The notes: a model not told the origin generated them from the sequence alone. A stretch of 64,000 bases of DNA from Siphlonurus alternatus (GCA_949825025.1 OX463778.1:12548171-12612170); one strand, 5' to 3'; counted from the stretch's first letter, positions 23,173 to 35,215 are shown. Program-made: numbers and translations.

Positions 23173-24767
23173 CTTTACTAACTATATTTATGTTGCTATA
23201 TAGATTTCTTCGCTATATACTATAAAGTTGAGTTATAATGATAAAAATAAAACATGCCACAGCATGTACGACACTTATGATCACGATATATAACAGCTTT
23301 TTTATTTTTATTTAGTAAAATTATTATTGTTTTGCTATGATAAAATGATAGTAAACGTTACAGTGCGGTAGGCGTGAATGATAAAGGATGCTACTTTAGT
23401 AACATAAATCAGTACAATGTGTTCACCTTATGACTTTAGCTTCTTTAATCTTTTCTATTAATAAATCATTTTTATAGCCGATGCAACAACATCGTAATAT
23501 TTGTTTTTCTCTATTTTTTTATATATATCAGAGTATATGAAGATAGAGAAATAAATTTTTATATCGATTTTCAATACAAATATAAAATAAAAAAATATGG
23601 AACATTATTATTTTTCTATTGTTACGTTTTACAGAAATTCAGGTCACCTCTGTTAAATTGAATAAAAAATAATTGAATCTACAAATTAAGTTCAAAGTTT
23701 TGCTGCTAGCGTTTTTACAGCTGAGCAGAAGATTTCTCTCAATGATATTATTTTCTCTCTTTTGCTCGTGACATCTTGTTGAGAAAATTAAGAAATATTC
23801 TGCTTGCTTTTAAATAAAACTAATTAGCTTTATTGTAAAACATCTTGTCTGACTTCTTGACAAGGTCTTAATTTAAGATTAGAAGTCTGCAGTGAACGAT
23901 ATTCAGTTAGAATGATGTAATGTTGAGAAATGGTCTGTCAAAAGCATTGCACTTTTTTTTAATAAAATTGTGATGATATACAATAATGAGAAAAATTAGA
24001 AGAAAAAAGTACATTAATTTGGTGAAAGTCTTAATTTTATAATGTTAATTTTTAACTTCAATTTGATTAACACAATAACAGTTTTGTTATACAAAAAAAT
24101 GCAATATGCATATAGGAACTATCATTATTAATTTACTACAACACAAGTAGAGAAATTTAGTTCCTAATTTAGTACACTGGAATTTGATATAAAAAATGTG
24201 GTACTAAATTTTTTAGACTAAAATAAGTGTTAAACTTTTAACCTTTAGTTTGTATATTTTATAAAATAAAAAATAATAGAGATTTCCACAAAATAAATTA
24301 ATTAAATATACAAGTAAGTAAATAGTCCGAAGTTAAAGCAAATACTAAAAAAAAAAAAAAGCAATTTTTTTTTACTAAATCTCTACAATAACGTATATAT
24401 TGTACCTTTATTGCTCTTAGACAGTATAATAATATTGTAGTTGAGCAGATATTTACATACTATAGTCAGCATTAAATAAATTTCTTGGGAGAATTTTGTT
24501 AACGATCTTTGTAAATATACTACAATATACGGTGTATTATTGGAATACGATTAATTAGGCTGTACTTAGCAATTTACATTACCTGTGTGTATTTAATTTT
24601 TATTTATTTTATATCTTACTCATATTATGACTGATAGAATTTGTTTGTATAATGATATTTTTTATTACAAAGTATAATAGACAAAGAGACGTAGACGAGT
24701 TGTATTAAAACAGTGCTATTTATTTAGTAAGCTAATCATGCCTAGTAGGATATTTTAATAATATATA
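23173..24767. other. Non-coding AT-rich interval
   Basis: Very AT-rich with poly-A runs; no gene, RNA or clear inverted repeat recognised. Confidence 0.5.
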
Positions 24768-25612
24768 CACTGCAAAAAATCGGTATTCAGACCCTCCATG
24801 CTTTTAACATTTACTGAACGTTAAAAGTATTTAGAAAAATAGCTAAATGTCTTTGCTATTTAATCACTGTTTTTACCATTTAAAAACTAACGTTTTAAAC
24901 ATTAAATTTTTGTTAATAGAATTAGCATTCAGAAATTGCATGTTAATAGCATTTAGAAGTATGATATGCGGAATAGATCGTAATATATTTTAGGGGTCGA
25001 CCCTTAGAGGGTCATTATTCTTACTGAATCAATTAAAGGCAATGCTAAATCCATAATCCTCACAGTTTTCGACAAATTTTGTTATAAATATTTGTATACT
25101 TTTAAAAATGACCCCTGTTAGACCCCAAGGGTCGACCCTTAAAATGCGTAAATAAGAGCTCTAAAGTTAATTAAAGGACATTGCTAATGTCAATTTCGCA
25201 AATTTTCACGAAAAAAAAATTTAAGGGTCTTTTGACCCTTAAGGGTCAAAGGGTCGCAAATTTAAGGGTCGCCATTAGAACCGCCATCAAATTTTACCCT
25301 AGGGTCGAAATTTGTATAACCTTTTATTAAAATTAACCCTTGTCATTTCACCATAGCTCTTATTTATTTTATATACCTCAATAATACTCTTCCTACTAAG
25401 AAAGCATTAGCAGTGCAGTGGTAAGGGTATGATCGAAAGTGATTACCGAAGTTAAGCTGGCGAGTAGTTAGATTGGTGATCACTTTTTAGCTTTTTACAA
25501 CAGGTATGAAGACCGTAAACAATAAAAGCATTGAGAAGCTAAACACTTTTGGTGATGCAAAACTGATTGTGGAGATTCTCAATGCCTTTGGTATTTAGTT
25601 GTTTTTGCAGTG
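24768..25612. mobile_element. CACTG-ended DNA element, about 845 bp
   Basis: CACTGCAAAAAATCGGTATT at the left mirrors GGTATTTAGTTGTTTTTGCAGTG at the right; TA stands on both sides. CACTG tips occur in Chapaev/Mirage-type (CMC) elements, but I cannot prove the superfamily without a transposase. Inside are thirteen GGGTC/GACCC pentamers between 24994 and 25306, and a 5S-like segment at 25403-25484. Confidence 0.6.
25403..25484 (+). ncRNA. 5S rRNA-like / SINE-head fragment
   Basis: GTGATTACCGAAGTTAAGC with GATTGGTGATCAC matches the middle of animal 5S rRNA (CGATCACCGAAGTTAAGC, the box A region, then GGATGGGTGACC). Upstream, GCAGTGCAGTGGTAAGGG is tRNA-like. A few bases are missing between the two blocks. 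It lies inside a DNA element, so it is a captured or inserted fragment and not a functional 5S gene. Confidence 0.45.
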
Positions 25613-25799
25613 TAATTACATGCTGTATTCTCTGTTTGCTGTTCCAGCATACAGACGTGGTTTTATGTCCAGGAGTTTAAAGCACGGAACGTCTAGTGGC
25701 TTTAATGGAACGTATAAAATGAGACATTAACCGGAACATTTTTTTTTTAAATTCTAATTTGGTACTTCTCTTATTTTATTACTCACTAACTGTAAGTCT

Positions 25800-26234
25800 T
25801 AAACCCCGAACCTTCCGAAACCCTAACTTGAGCGTTTCGCAGGCTCTTCCGGAACGAGGGTGGCTATATGGCCTGCAATACATCTTGGCATTTGCCTATG
25901 ACTGAGGGAAACGTTGAAACCTCAACCAGGACGGACGCTACACCTTTTATCAATTGACCGGAAGTGCAATGGTCCAAAGCCACTATATGGTGGTAAAAAC
26001 GCAAAGATTTACCCCTGTTAATATATTTCTTACTTCTGACCATTACACGATGGCGTGGAATTAAATTATTTTTAATTGATTTAGTGCTCTTTCGCCATCT
26101 GATTATTGTATTGTATGTGGGAAACGTGATTTTGGTTTAAAATGGTCACCTATATCCAACTAATAACCACGCTCGGCGTTGCTTTATTTCGGTGATCTAA
26201 CGAGAACCAGTCAAGCGCACTGCGCCACACCCAC
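25800..26234 (-). mobile_element. SINE with 5S-like head and conserved core
   Basis: On the minus strand the head (26234 to 26144) reads GTGTGGCGCAGTGCGCTTGA, then GGTTCTCGTTAGATCACCGA, AAAGCAACGCCGAGCGTGGT and TTGGATATAGGTGACC. This follows 5S rRNA GGTTCTCGTCCGATCACCGA, AAGCAACG, GGTTA, TTGGAT and GGTGACC. The conserved core follows on the same strand at 25934-25900, then an ATAGGCAAATGCCAAGATG string also found after the core at 5741. The 3' end is uncertain. Box A/C-like sequence would have served as an internal polymerase III promoter. Confidence 0.6.
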
Positions 26235-27426
26235 AAAAAAAATGTCCTTGAGAGACCTCAGTCATTCCGTCTAGCGTTAGTCAGTGTGGGTATGGACAAA
26301 CGTTCTATATAAACAGTGGTTGAAAACAAAGAGCAAACGAAAGTGAAATGGCATGACGTTTGAGTGAAAACATGATGGCTTTTTTTCTCTTTCCAAACAT
26401 TTCCACCCAACCATCTGAGTGGAATGACGAGTGTTGAACGACGTTAAAATTTTCATTCATCAATGTAATTGCGGCGATTCTTCACGCAACCAATTACTCA
26501 TTACCAATAATTTCAATTTAAGTTTATTACAATAAAAATTATATTTGTTTGCTTGTAACATATAATTGTTGTAACAGATCAGTGTACGTACACATGTTGG
26601 CATGTTGTAATCGCCCACAATGCACCCACAACTCATAATGAGGTTATATCAGCGATGTATTGAAATTGCATGGAAAATAACGTTGTATTCCATTTTGACA
26701 TGTTGCTCGCCAATAATTGTATTAACGATATATTTTTCGTACTTCGGAGTCAAAGCATATTTGTGTAAAAACGAATCGAATGAAATAAATTTTAAAAATT
26801 TGAGATTCTAAAATTTAATCGCTTATGGTTTGAGCAAAAATACAAAAGGACGGTTTTCTCAAAACACCTTTATTTCTGGTTTTCGTTCAAAAGGCTCCAA
26901 TTCTATGAAAATTTATCAGACAGCCATCAAGTTCGTATGCCACCTATTGATGGCGAGTTTAAAGTCCATTGCAAAGTCTTTTGATTTCAAAAGGGGCGAT
27001 TTTGAGATCTCAATCAACTGACAAGAGGGATTAAAACGTATCCATATTTAATATCCTTCAGACTAGTATCTTTAGCTATGTAATGTGTATAATTTTGCTC
27101 TTTTATTTCCTTTATATATAATTCCAATTTAAAAAAATACTAGCAACACTTGTGAGTCGCTGATATTTTTGTTTCAATGCACAGTAACACCAATGAGTTG
27201 TATAATGTATAGTTGCAGTCAATATTTTACATTAAATTTTTCTATTAACTATTTAATGAAAATTTCCATGTAAGCACCAATCAAATATTATTCATTGTCT
27301 TAATTACATTTGTAAAAACATATCAATTAATATGCAGCATTTAAATTGTTTTTATCGTTTGTCGTGTCACAATTACAACAGAACTAAGCTGAAGTGAAGG
27401 AGCCCGAGCGTCCTGACAGTGAAATA
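26235..27426. other. Non-coding interval
   Basis: AT-rich with a GC-balanced part at 26235-26480. Plus-strand frames at 26620-26811 (one hydrophobic stretch) and 26830-27021 have no recognised domain or splice context and are not called. Confidence 0.4.
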
Positions 27427-27631
27427 CAGTCAAATTTGTTTTATATTCTCGCCGGAAGTAGCCGGAAGTGAAATATTTCTGGTCTTGCTTTTCGTATTAC
27501 AGTATTAAAAAATCCACTCTTTTGCTGCTAACTGCTTTGCAAATATATAATATAACTGAAATATGAATAATAAGGACAGAATTTTCACACTTCCGGCAGT
27601 TTCCGGCAGGAATATCAAATTAATTTTACTA
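27427..27631. mobile_element. MITE, family G
   Basis: TA then CAGTCAAATTTG at the left; AAATTAATTTTACTA then TA at the right. The left arm has GCCGGAAGTAGCCGGAAGTG (27451-27470), the right CACACTTCCGGCAGTTTCCG. One of the cleanest copies for the ETS-like doubled motif. Confidence 0.8.
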
Positions 27632-28184
27632 TATTTACTTAAGACGTCTTGAACGGAGCTTTTATACCAATCATACGGCTCACTAACCACCAATTGAATT
27701 AAAAAAAGAAATCAGATGGAATCATTCTCTGATCTCTCAAATTAATTTTTTGTACATATTATATAAATACAAACAATAAAACTGAATGGACAATGGTATA
27801 TTAACCTATTTACCTATTGTAATAATATTCCCTTTGTTTCTATAATGGTGCTGTTCTTGTCCTGGAAAATAGTCCAACTATTATGTTACACAATGGCTAT
27901 ATGTAATAACAAAAAAAAAATCTCATTAATGCACGTTATAATCATATACAGCAAGTGATGATGCTTTGTTCGTTTTGCTGAGTATATAATTGTATTGCTA
28001 CACATTTAGACTCATGCATGAACAAGCTTGGAGCATATTTATAGCTCTTGCATCATAGGGGTACTAATAGACAAAAGTACATCTCTAGAAACTATGAAAT
28101 TTACTCATGCATTGTTTGTAGGCGTTACTACGCAGTCTTAAAAGAGACGTGGTGAACCAAAACTCTTTTGATATAGGTTGAATG

Positions 28185-28266
28185 CGTGCTCATCTTACCT
28201 CAACTGAAACTGTAAATTTGCATCTGTCTATTGAAGCTGTAGCAAGTGAGGCAAGAGTAAATTTCA
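28185..28266 (+). repeat. Dispersed repeat fragment, partner of 2494-2592
   Basis: TGTAAATTTGCATCTGTCTA and AGCAAGTGAGGCAAGAGTAA correspond to the minus strand of 2494-2592. Class unknown. Confidence 0.55.
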
Positions 28267-28399
28267 TGCATACGGGTGTATATCACAACTTTCACAACAC
28301 ATTATATTTTACTGGAAATTTAACAAAAAAATTATAAATCACTCTTTATTAATAAGAATTTTTTTATCACTTGTATGAAATCTCGAAATTCATGTATGT

Positions 28400-28800
28400 A
28401 TATTTTTTAATGAATAGGGCAGCACCACGAGATTGTTGGGTTGCCTACTTACAGGATAACGCTCAGCTGTTTACCTCCCCTCTCTTCCCCTACTGTTGTC
28501 ATACCGTACGCTTAAAACCATTGAAAAAAATAAAAAGTTAGAAAATTTAACTTTGTTGCAAGGTATAATTATTTAAGGACACAAAAATGTAGTTTGTGTA
28601 CTCTCCATAAACTAGCAGATGATATGGAAATGATATAAATGTAATAATTGCCGTCTATAATTTATAATTAATTATTATATTATTATTTTTTTTACATCAT
28701 TTTGCTCCCCTTACACGCTGCTGATAGTGCTGATGCAACACAACACTATGGCGCGGCAGGCCAAAGCATGCAATATGCGTTGCAATGACATCACGTGGGC
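28400..28800 (+). repeat. 400-bp repeat, inverted partner at 61798-62190
   Basis: GGGCAGCACCACGAGATTGT, TTGCCTACTTACAGGATAAC, CTAGCAGATGATATGGAAA and GTGCTGATGCAACACAAC all recur as reverse complements in the same order at 61798-62190. There are no terminal inverted repeats, so it is a dispersed repeat of unknown class, or an ancient inverted duplication. Confidence 0.75.
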
Positions 28801-29252
28801 AAATTAACTTAATCCTACATTTAGAGATGACAATGTATTTGTTTTTCTTCAATTTTTAGCTATTTAATTACATAAAATTATTTGATAAACATTAATAAAA
28901 TGTAATATTTATCACAATTCTATACTATTATAAAACTGACACATTAGTCAAGGACATGTACTTGAAGAAGTCCTTCAGGTTTATTTGCCCCCCTCTCAGT
29001 TTAAGTTTCCTACACTTAATTTATGACAAGACCTATTAAAATAAGGTTGTCAATTGTTCCACACAAATGTCCACTCGGGTTATGAGTACTTGTCACGACC
29101 CTCTAAATAAAGCAACATTTTTGTCAAGTGACAAAGACATTCACACACCCACACGTACGTAAATTTCCATGGGTGATACAACCTGACTCGCACTTATTGT
29201 AACTTCCACTTCACTGGAAGTATGAGACTTCACAGCAAGCAAGTGTGATAAA
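28801..29252. other. Non-coding AT-rich interval
   Basis: No gene or RNA recognised; C run near 28988. Confidence 0.5.
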
Positions 29253-29562
29253 ATGGACAACCTTTATGAAATTTTTTATTCCATATTTTAATAAAAGACC
29301 TCGAGTTACACATTGATAATTTTTTTCAGATTTTTTAAACCTTCAAAGTCGAGGAGAAGGAAGCTCCTGACGTCATAGTCATGCAACGTATTTCCATATG
29401 CTTACGTGTTAAATAATTGCATGACTATGACGTCACAGTGTTTTTGCTGCATGATTTTAAGGTTGTTAGAGGGTTCTGAAAAATCTAAAAAGTATTGACA
29501 ACACGTAACTCGAAGTGCCCTATCCAAATATCAATAAAAAATGTCAATGAAGTTTGTCAATT
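29253..29562. mobile_element. Foldback MITE, family H
   Basis: TGGACAACCTTTATGAAATT, the same outer end as family A-I, opens the left arm, then CTCGAGTTACACATTGATAA. The right arm has TATTGACAACACGTAACTCG and closes near TTTGTCA. CTGACGTCATAGTCATGCAA against TTGCATGACTATGACGTCAC forms the inner arms, with TGACGTCA at 29368-29375 and 29428-29435. Other copies: 34726-35215, 53427-53833, half copy 49298-49470. Confidence 0.8.
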
Positions 29563-30351
29563 GCATCGTTAGCGGCTGTTATTTTTGTAAATCCACCTTA
29601 ACGCTTCAATTTCAAACCAGTAAACAGTGTCGTTTCAAATTTTCTTCAAATTAGGAGGATCGAACGCAGATTCGTATCGTATGACTTCGCATGATAAAAA
29701 TATAGAACTGGTTCTAAATGAGAAACTTACGATATTATACCATACCATAACATGTGAAGCTATATATGTGCGCGTCGTATACCTGATCACATATAGGTTT
29801 TTATTATTTTTTTTTTATCATAAGCTGCAAAATCATGCGATTCAGTCTGCGACCACCCTTATACATTAGAAATACAAACATACCCGTTCTTAACCGTAAG
29901 GAGAGAAGCGACAGAAATCCAGCTATAAAACGAGGACTTGTCACTTGATCTGAAGCGTAATGTCACAGCTGACGTCAGAGTGTCTGCCTGAGAGCCAATC
30001 TCACCAATTGCGTGACACGTCTTCGCAGAACACGAGACATAATTGCATTAGATTTTCGCTCAGATGACGACACGAGGCGACCAGGTGAAGAGCAAGGCCA
30101 TGTTGGTATTTTCTCAACTGAAAACTTGTTCTGATAATTAATTGTGAAGTGTCAAGACTGCTTTGTAAAGCTATGAGAGAAATTAAAGTGAAATAGGCTA
30201 ATAAAAAATTACCTAATGTTTGTGATGTCGTGTGTTGTGTTAAGTTTACGTTCTTAAAAGATAAACGTTCACGTGGTGCAGTAGACATGATCGAATAATG
30301 AAGGAGACTACTTTAGTTTAATTTATTATTTATAACTCAGTTTAAACATAA
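29563..30351. other. Non-coding interval with GC-balanced patch
   Basis: At 29970-29999 a TGACGTCA octamer is followed within 30 bp by two CCAAT pentamers, a promoter-like spacing. Frames at 29627-29869 (plus) and 30001-30288 (minus, 95 codons) show no recognised domain. Confidence 0.35.
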
Positions 30352-30489
30352 TGGACGTGATTTTACGAAGGATATTATCCAGGTTTCTCACTAACCACGT
30401 TTAGTGTTATCGAATTAGACTGTCGCTAAACGCGGTTCGTGAGAATAGTGAATTATAACTTTCTGGGTAGCTGTTTCGTGAATCGTCCC
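30352..30489. mobile_element. MITE, family F
   Basis: GGACGTGATTTTACGAAGG at the left pairs with GTTTCGTGAATCGTCC at the right. CAGGTTTCTCACTAACCACG and CGCGGTTCGTGAGAA form the arms. Confidence 0.7.
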
Positions 30490-30504
30490 TAATAATAATG
30501 TGAT

Positions 30505-30630
30505 GTACAGTCATCGCCTTGGAAAATTTTCAATTGTGATCTTGTTAATCACGATGCCCTGTAAAAATAACACACGGCACGGTTATTAAAAAGGCTGCAA
30601 GTGGGACATTTTCTAAGGCAAAGAGTGTAG
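30505..30630. mobile_element. MITE, family E
   Basis: GTACAGTCATCGCCTTGGAA at the left; AAAAAGGCTGCAAGTGGGAC with TTCTAAGGCAAAGAGTGTA at the right. It lies 15 bp from the family F copy; the same E/F adjacency is seen at 9759-10242. Confidence 0.7.
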
Positions 30631-31963
30631 TTTCAAACAATCGGTAGAAATAATATGTGTTCATTTTAAATATGTTGTTTTAGAATAAAATACATTGAAC
30701 ATGTATTTAAAATTTACTATAAATATAGCATTTTGTATTCATATTATAATATTAGTTTTATCATATTATTATTTTTAAAACTGGTCTGTTGGTTTATTTT
30801 ATATAATTATATTGGTTTTAATTGAAATAAAATATCACTAATTAATACGATACTTGAAATCTTAAAATTTTTCAAGTACCGTATTAATTATTATATTGAT
30901 GCTATAATATCAACTTACATCCACTTAATTTAATAACAACCTTCACAGTTTACAAATTCATCAATATACAATATGCTATGTAGAGAGCTTATAAAATCAT
31001 TAGAAAAAAATCAGAATACCTTCTAATAAACGCGTTATTACTGTCTTGGGAACTGGAAAAATGTATATTTTTGCCCTAAAATAATATATAATGCGGGAGT
31101 TTCATGTTTACGTTTTGGGTAGCACGGAGATGCCCGAAGCCGACCGAAGATCTTCGGGATATAGGCCAAAGTTTAGGGTTTTCTGCCACTAAGTTTAGGG
31201 TTTTCTGCCAAATCCAATGCTGATATGTGGGTTAACATAACTCATAATATCTATTTTTTTTTAAATAATAGTTTTGGTCACCAAATATTTTTTTTCAATA
31301 CTTTATTGGTTCTTCTTGTCACCATAATTTATGAAAGAAAATTTTTAGAAAAATGATGCAAATAGCCAGTAGAAATTAATTTCTAGACCAACTTTAGCAC
31401 GTATCTGCATACTATGCCGCTGACAATGTTTTGCCTACAAAATCGTGACGTCATATTATTTTATGACGTATGGTGAAAGACCCGAATACCTTTATGTTTC
31501 TTTATGTAGTATTACCTTTTGATTGCTCTGATAAATTGTTACAAGACAAGTCATGAGTATATGATGTGTCATTATACTCTTGACATCATATACTATATAC
31601 AGCGTTTTAGTGTTGCTATAGAAACGTTTTACAATTTCAAGAGAACTTCAAGTTTGGTGCACTTAAGTTGAAGACTTGAAAATACGTTTGGTTCCTTCTT
31701 GTGTTTGTAACTTTTCAACTGTAAACTTGTTTAGTGGAGCAATTCTCTTATGTTTATTAACTTAATTAAAGACAATCACGAAACCAAAGTATTCACTAAG
31801 TCACGTATATAATCATTTTCTATTTAAGTAAACGTTTTGTTTTTAATAATCTCAATTGGTGCTCAAAAATCTTTGATTTAACATATTGCATAATAATTTA
31901 ACAAACTTTGCATATTTTCTATCACGTTTATTATAAATGCCACTTGAAAGGAAAATACTTCAT
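30631..31963. other. Non-coding AT-rich interval
   Basis: A 22-bp near-exact tandem duplication (AAGTTTAGGGTTTTCTGCCA plus two bases) lies at 31169-31212. TGACGTCA is at 31446-31453. No gene recognised. Confidence 0.5.
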
Positions 31964-32100
31964 GAAAAATATGCTAACTCTATTGAACAAATAAAAATAT
32001 ATCACAATACCATATGCAGGCAAACAAACTCAATTCTGTTTACTAATGAAATTGTGATATATTTTTATTTGCTTAGAAATGTTGAGTTAGTATATTTTTC
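31964..32100. mobile_element. Short foldback / hairpin element
   Basis: GAAAAATATGCTAACTC and CAAATAAAAATATATCACAA on the left mirror TTGTGATATATTTTTATTTG and GAGTTAGTATATTTTTC on the right around a loop of about 40 bases. A single copy was seen. The 60-codon frame over it is an artefact. Confidence 0.65.
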
Positions 32101-33619
32101 TGCTAATATATATATATAATAGTTTTGTCAATGTTATTTAGAACATGTTCTGGGCATGTAGAACCCCTAAGGGGTTGACATTTCATTTTAATTGAAAATC
32201 ATTCACAGACAAATTTTAATTACATTCCATTTCAATTAAATGTATGGTATTTTAAACAATTACAATGCAAAGAGAATTTATAAATATATTTATAAATAAA
32301 TAAACAGTAAAATAATTCCATTCCAGAGTTTTGATATAAAATAACATTCTGCTTATTTATATTAAATATTTTGTTTTTGTTTTTAATTCTAAGAGCATAA
32401 CTAATTTTATAAATAAATAAACTTTTAATTATTCAAAACCCCTTTTTATTAAATTTATTTTCCAGAACTTTATTTACAAGCATAAAGTATTAATATTATA
32501 ATAAATTTTTCTTTTATTTGAAGAAGATGACTACAAGAACACCCCGAGTTTACTTCTTCCCTTGGCAATAACAATAAACGTGACAGGCAGAATGGAAAGA
32601 GGGATTCATCAAGGATCCCTGGTCGCTTGGCGCCAGTATTGCAACCACCCTTCTCTTTGGCGCCACCCATCCGTGCACAAGACAAGCTCCTACTGCAGGG
32701 GACGAGTAATTGGTTGGGTTTGCTTTGATTGCTTTCCCGATTTCCTTGTGTGACATTTCAAGTTATTCTCCCTGTACTCGACTGTCTGTAACTTCTCAAG
32801 AAACACACAAAATAGTGAAAATTGAAAGCGTCAGAATGAACGAAGCGAGAAAGAGCCAACCAACTAAGTATTTGTGTAAACTGAGATAGATTGTATTCGA
32901 TGCAAACTGACAACGTTTTCGTTTTTACTAACTTCTTGTATAGTGAGAACAAGTCACAGATAACAGCCAACTTATTTATATGTAACAACAAGTATTGTCA
33001 GATATGATGTAAATATAAAATTGAAGTGAGCAAAATTGTAGTATGATATAATATCAATATTTTTATTTTCAAGTTACATTTACAAATATTTTTTTTTCAT
33101 ATTCTTCAAATTAGATGTTCCATTAGTTGCCATGGCATCTCGGTCTTATTTTTGCAAAGCAGCTTATTTTTTTACTGTTTAATTATCTTTCCTTCTTTCG
33201 TTTTTTATAATTGCAGATAAAAATTCTTACTGTTAGTACTGAACATTGTAATTTAATACTATAATTATTAGACGTTTTCTTATTTTGTGGAAAATTTTCA
33301 ACGAATAAAAAATATTATGTGATATACCTGCTTAATTAAATATAAAATGTATATTATAGTGCTTAGGTTGTTTTTTCAACCGTTTCTATTTGCCCCATAG
33401 GCTCTTATGCTTAATGTTTCTACTATTGTATTTTTAGATTATGAAATAGTTAATAAAATAAATGAAATGAAACGATAAAACATGATCTACTTTTTTAAAG
33501 TTAAATATTAGTCCAAATCAAGCTAAGCTAAGTGACAATTTCTTATATTTTCATATAGATAGCAAATTCCTTCCTTAAATTGTTTTTAGATTAATCCTCA
33601 TGCAGGGCCTCATATTAGT
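32101..33619. other. Non-coding interval with GC-balanced patch
   Basis: The patch at 32515-32760 has higher G+C and open frames on both strands, none with a recognised domain. The rest is AT-rich. Confidence 0.4.
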
Positions 33620-33734
33620 CCTGTTCGTAAACCCTGCTCGGTGTACACTTTCTGCACCCAATCGACCTTATGTACATGCGATATAAGGTCGATTGGGTGT
33701 AGAAAGTGTACACGGAGCAGGGTTTACGAACAGG
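33620..33734. repeat. Near-perfect 51-bp-arm hairpin
   Basis: CCTGTTCGTAAACCCTGCTC opens the left arm and GAGCAGGGTTTACGAACAGG closes the right. The arms, each 51 bp, differ at two positions, with a loop of about 13 bases (near TGTACATGCGATA). It could be a very young mini-foldback or a small-RNA precursor. Found once. Confidence 0.85.
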
Positions 33735-34725
33735 CCTATAATAATAGCAACAAAACAAAAATTGGAAATGACAAATAAATACTTCGCTTAACTTAAATAT
33801 CTCAGATTTTTCTTACTAAAACTGAGGAATTTAAGATATTTTTAACACATTTTTGGCGTATATTATAAAATTGTAATTAAATAATAAATCAATTATTTCT
33901 CCCGTTTTAAATTCTTTGCTTGAATTACTGACATTTTTCTTAAATTTTATTTATTTTTAATATAATTTGAAACACTACATTATTCTCACACTGGTTCATG
34001 AATTTATGTCCCCGTCGGTGGCATTTGTCTACATACAGATAACAACGAGGAGAAAGTTTAGTCTGCAAATACTGTATATTCCAGCTTGACATCTGAAATA
34101 AATGCGAAGAAGAAAGCGGAAAACAAGCAAAATAAATTCATTCACTTTCAGAGATTACGAAAATTGTTGAGATAAATCAAAATTTGATATTTACAAATAT
34201 AATTTATATCAACTATAAATTACTTTATTGTTTTTCATTATATTTATAAATTAACTTGGTAGTAAACAGAAGTACAGTTGTTTGCGTGGAAATATGAAAG
34301 TTACTTTAACTCTTTGTATGTTATAAGTACACCAAGATCCTTTAGCAGTATATTGTGGGATCAATTGTACAAATTGAAAGCATATATTTTAATATATTTA
34401 GAATTCCAATGAATTAAATTGACATATTTATAGACGTTTTTCATTGCCAATATTTTATTTGCAAAGAGAGACAGTACAGATACGCCATGGGTATTTTTGT
34501 GACTGAAATTACGTTGTATAAAATTAATCAATTATTACAAATTCAAGTCAATGGTACTAAATATACTGTATATAAAGACAATTTTTTTTAAAAGTACACA
34601 AAATATTAATCAAATCAAAATATCTTTGCAATTAAATTTATTATTTCAAAAAAACATTTTTTTACTTAACTTTCAACTTATGTTATCCTCGACACAGGCA
34701 AGATAACAAAAAAAAAAATGCAATA
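33735..34725. other. Non-coding AT-rich interval
   Basis: No gene, RNA or inverted repeat recognised. Confidence 0.5.
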
Positions 34726-35215
34726 TAGACAACCTTCATGAATTTTATTGCATATTTCGATAAAGGACAGTCAATATTTTTCACATTTTTTTTAACCCTC
34801 TAAAGGTGGATTTTCATAAGCAATTTCCAGCCTGCGACGCGAAGCGAATAAAGTGCACTTGCTGTAACATCTAACATCCATTTGGGGATTAAAAGAAAAA
34901 GAGCATCGTAATTAACGCGATAACCGGTGAATTCGCCGCCGCATATAGGATTTCATAGCTTTTACGTCAAAATTGCGTCGCATCGCCCTTGTCGCCATCC
35001 GAATCCGCCTTAGCACTTTTAAAATAATGTTGCAAAAAGCTGATATTTACAAATTTTTAACACACAAGAATTAACACATTTCATGATTATGACGTCACAG
35101 CGTCTTTCCCCTCGATTTATAGGATGCTAGAAAGTACAAAAAAATCGAAAACCAATTGGCAATACATAGCTGGAAGTCCTCTATCCAAATATGTAATAAA
35201 AATCAAGAAGGTGGT
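34726..35215. mobile_element. Family H MITE split by a family D element
   Basis: TAGACAACCTTCATGAATTT opens the left end. The right arm has CATGATTATGACGTCACAG, GGCAATACATAGCTGGAAGT and CTATCCAAATATGTAATAAA, matching the 29253 copy. The family D element at 34803-35011 interrupts it. TGACGTCA at 35090-35097. Confidence 0.7.
34803..35011. mobile_element. MITE, family D, nested in family H
   Basis: AAGGTGGATTTTCATAAGC at the left and GTCGCCATCCGAATCCGCCT at the right. Interior AATTCGCCGCCGCATATAGG and TTTCATAGCTTTTACGTC match the 9850 and 53101 copies. Its orientation relative to 9850 is reversed. Confidence 0.75.

Noticed and set aside
25403..25484. Functional 5S rRNA gene
   Set aside because: Internal deletions and the missing 5' and 3' stems; it lies inside a transposon.
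30001..30288. 95-codon minus-strand frame
   Set aside because: No domain, no splice context and no codon pattern seen; comparable frames arise by chance over 64 kb.
31169..31212. TTTAGGG strings resembling plant-type telomere repeats
   Set aside because: Only two copies in a 22-bp tandem duplication; not a telomeric array.
32141..32175. GAACATGTTC as a p53-type or steroid-receptor site, and the CCCCTAAGGGG palindrome
   Set aside because: Short palindromes are expected by chance here; there is no second consensus half-site.
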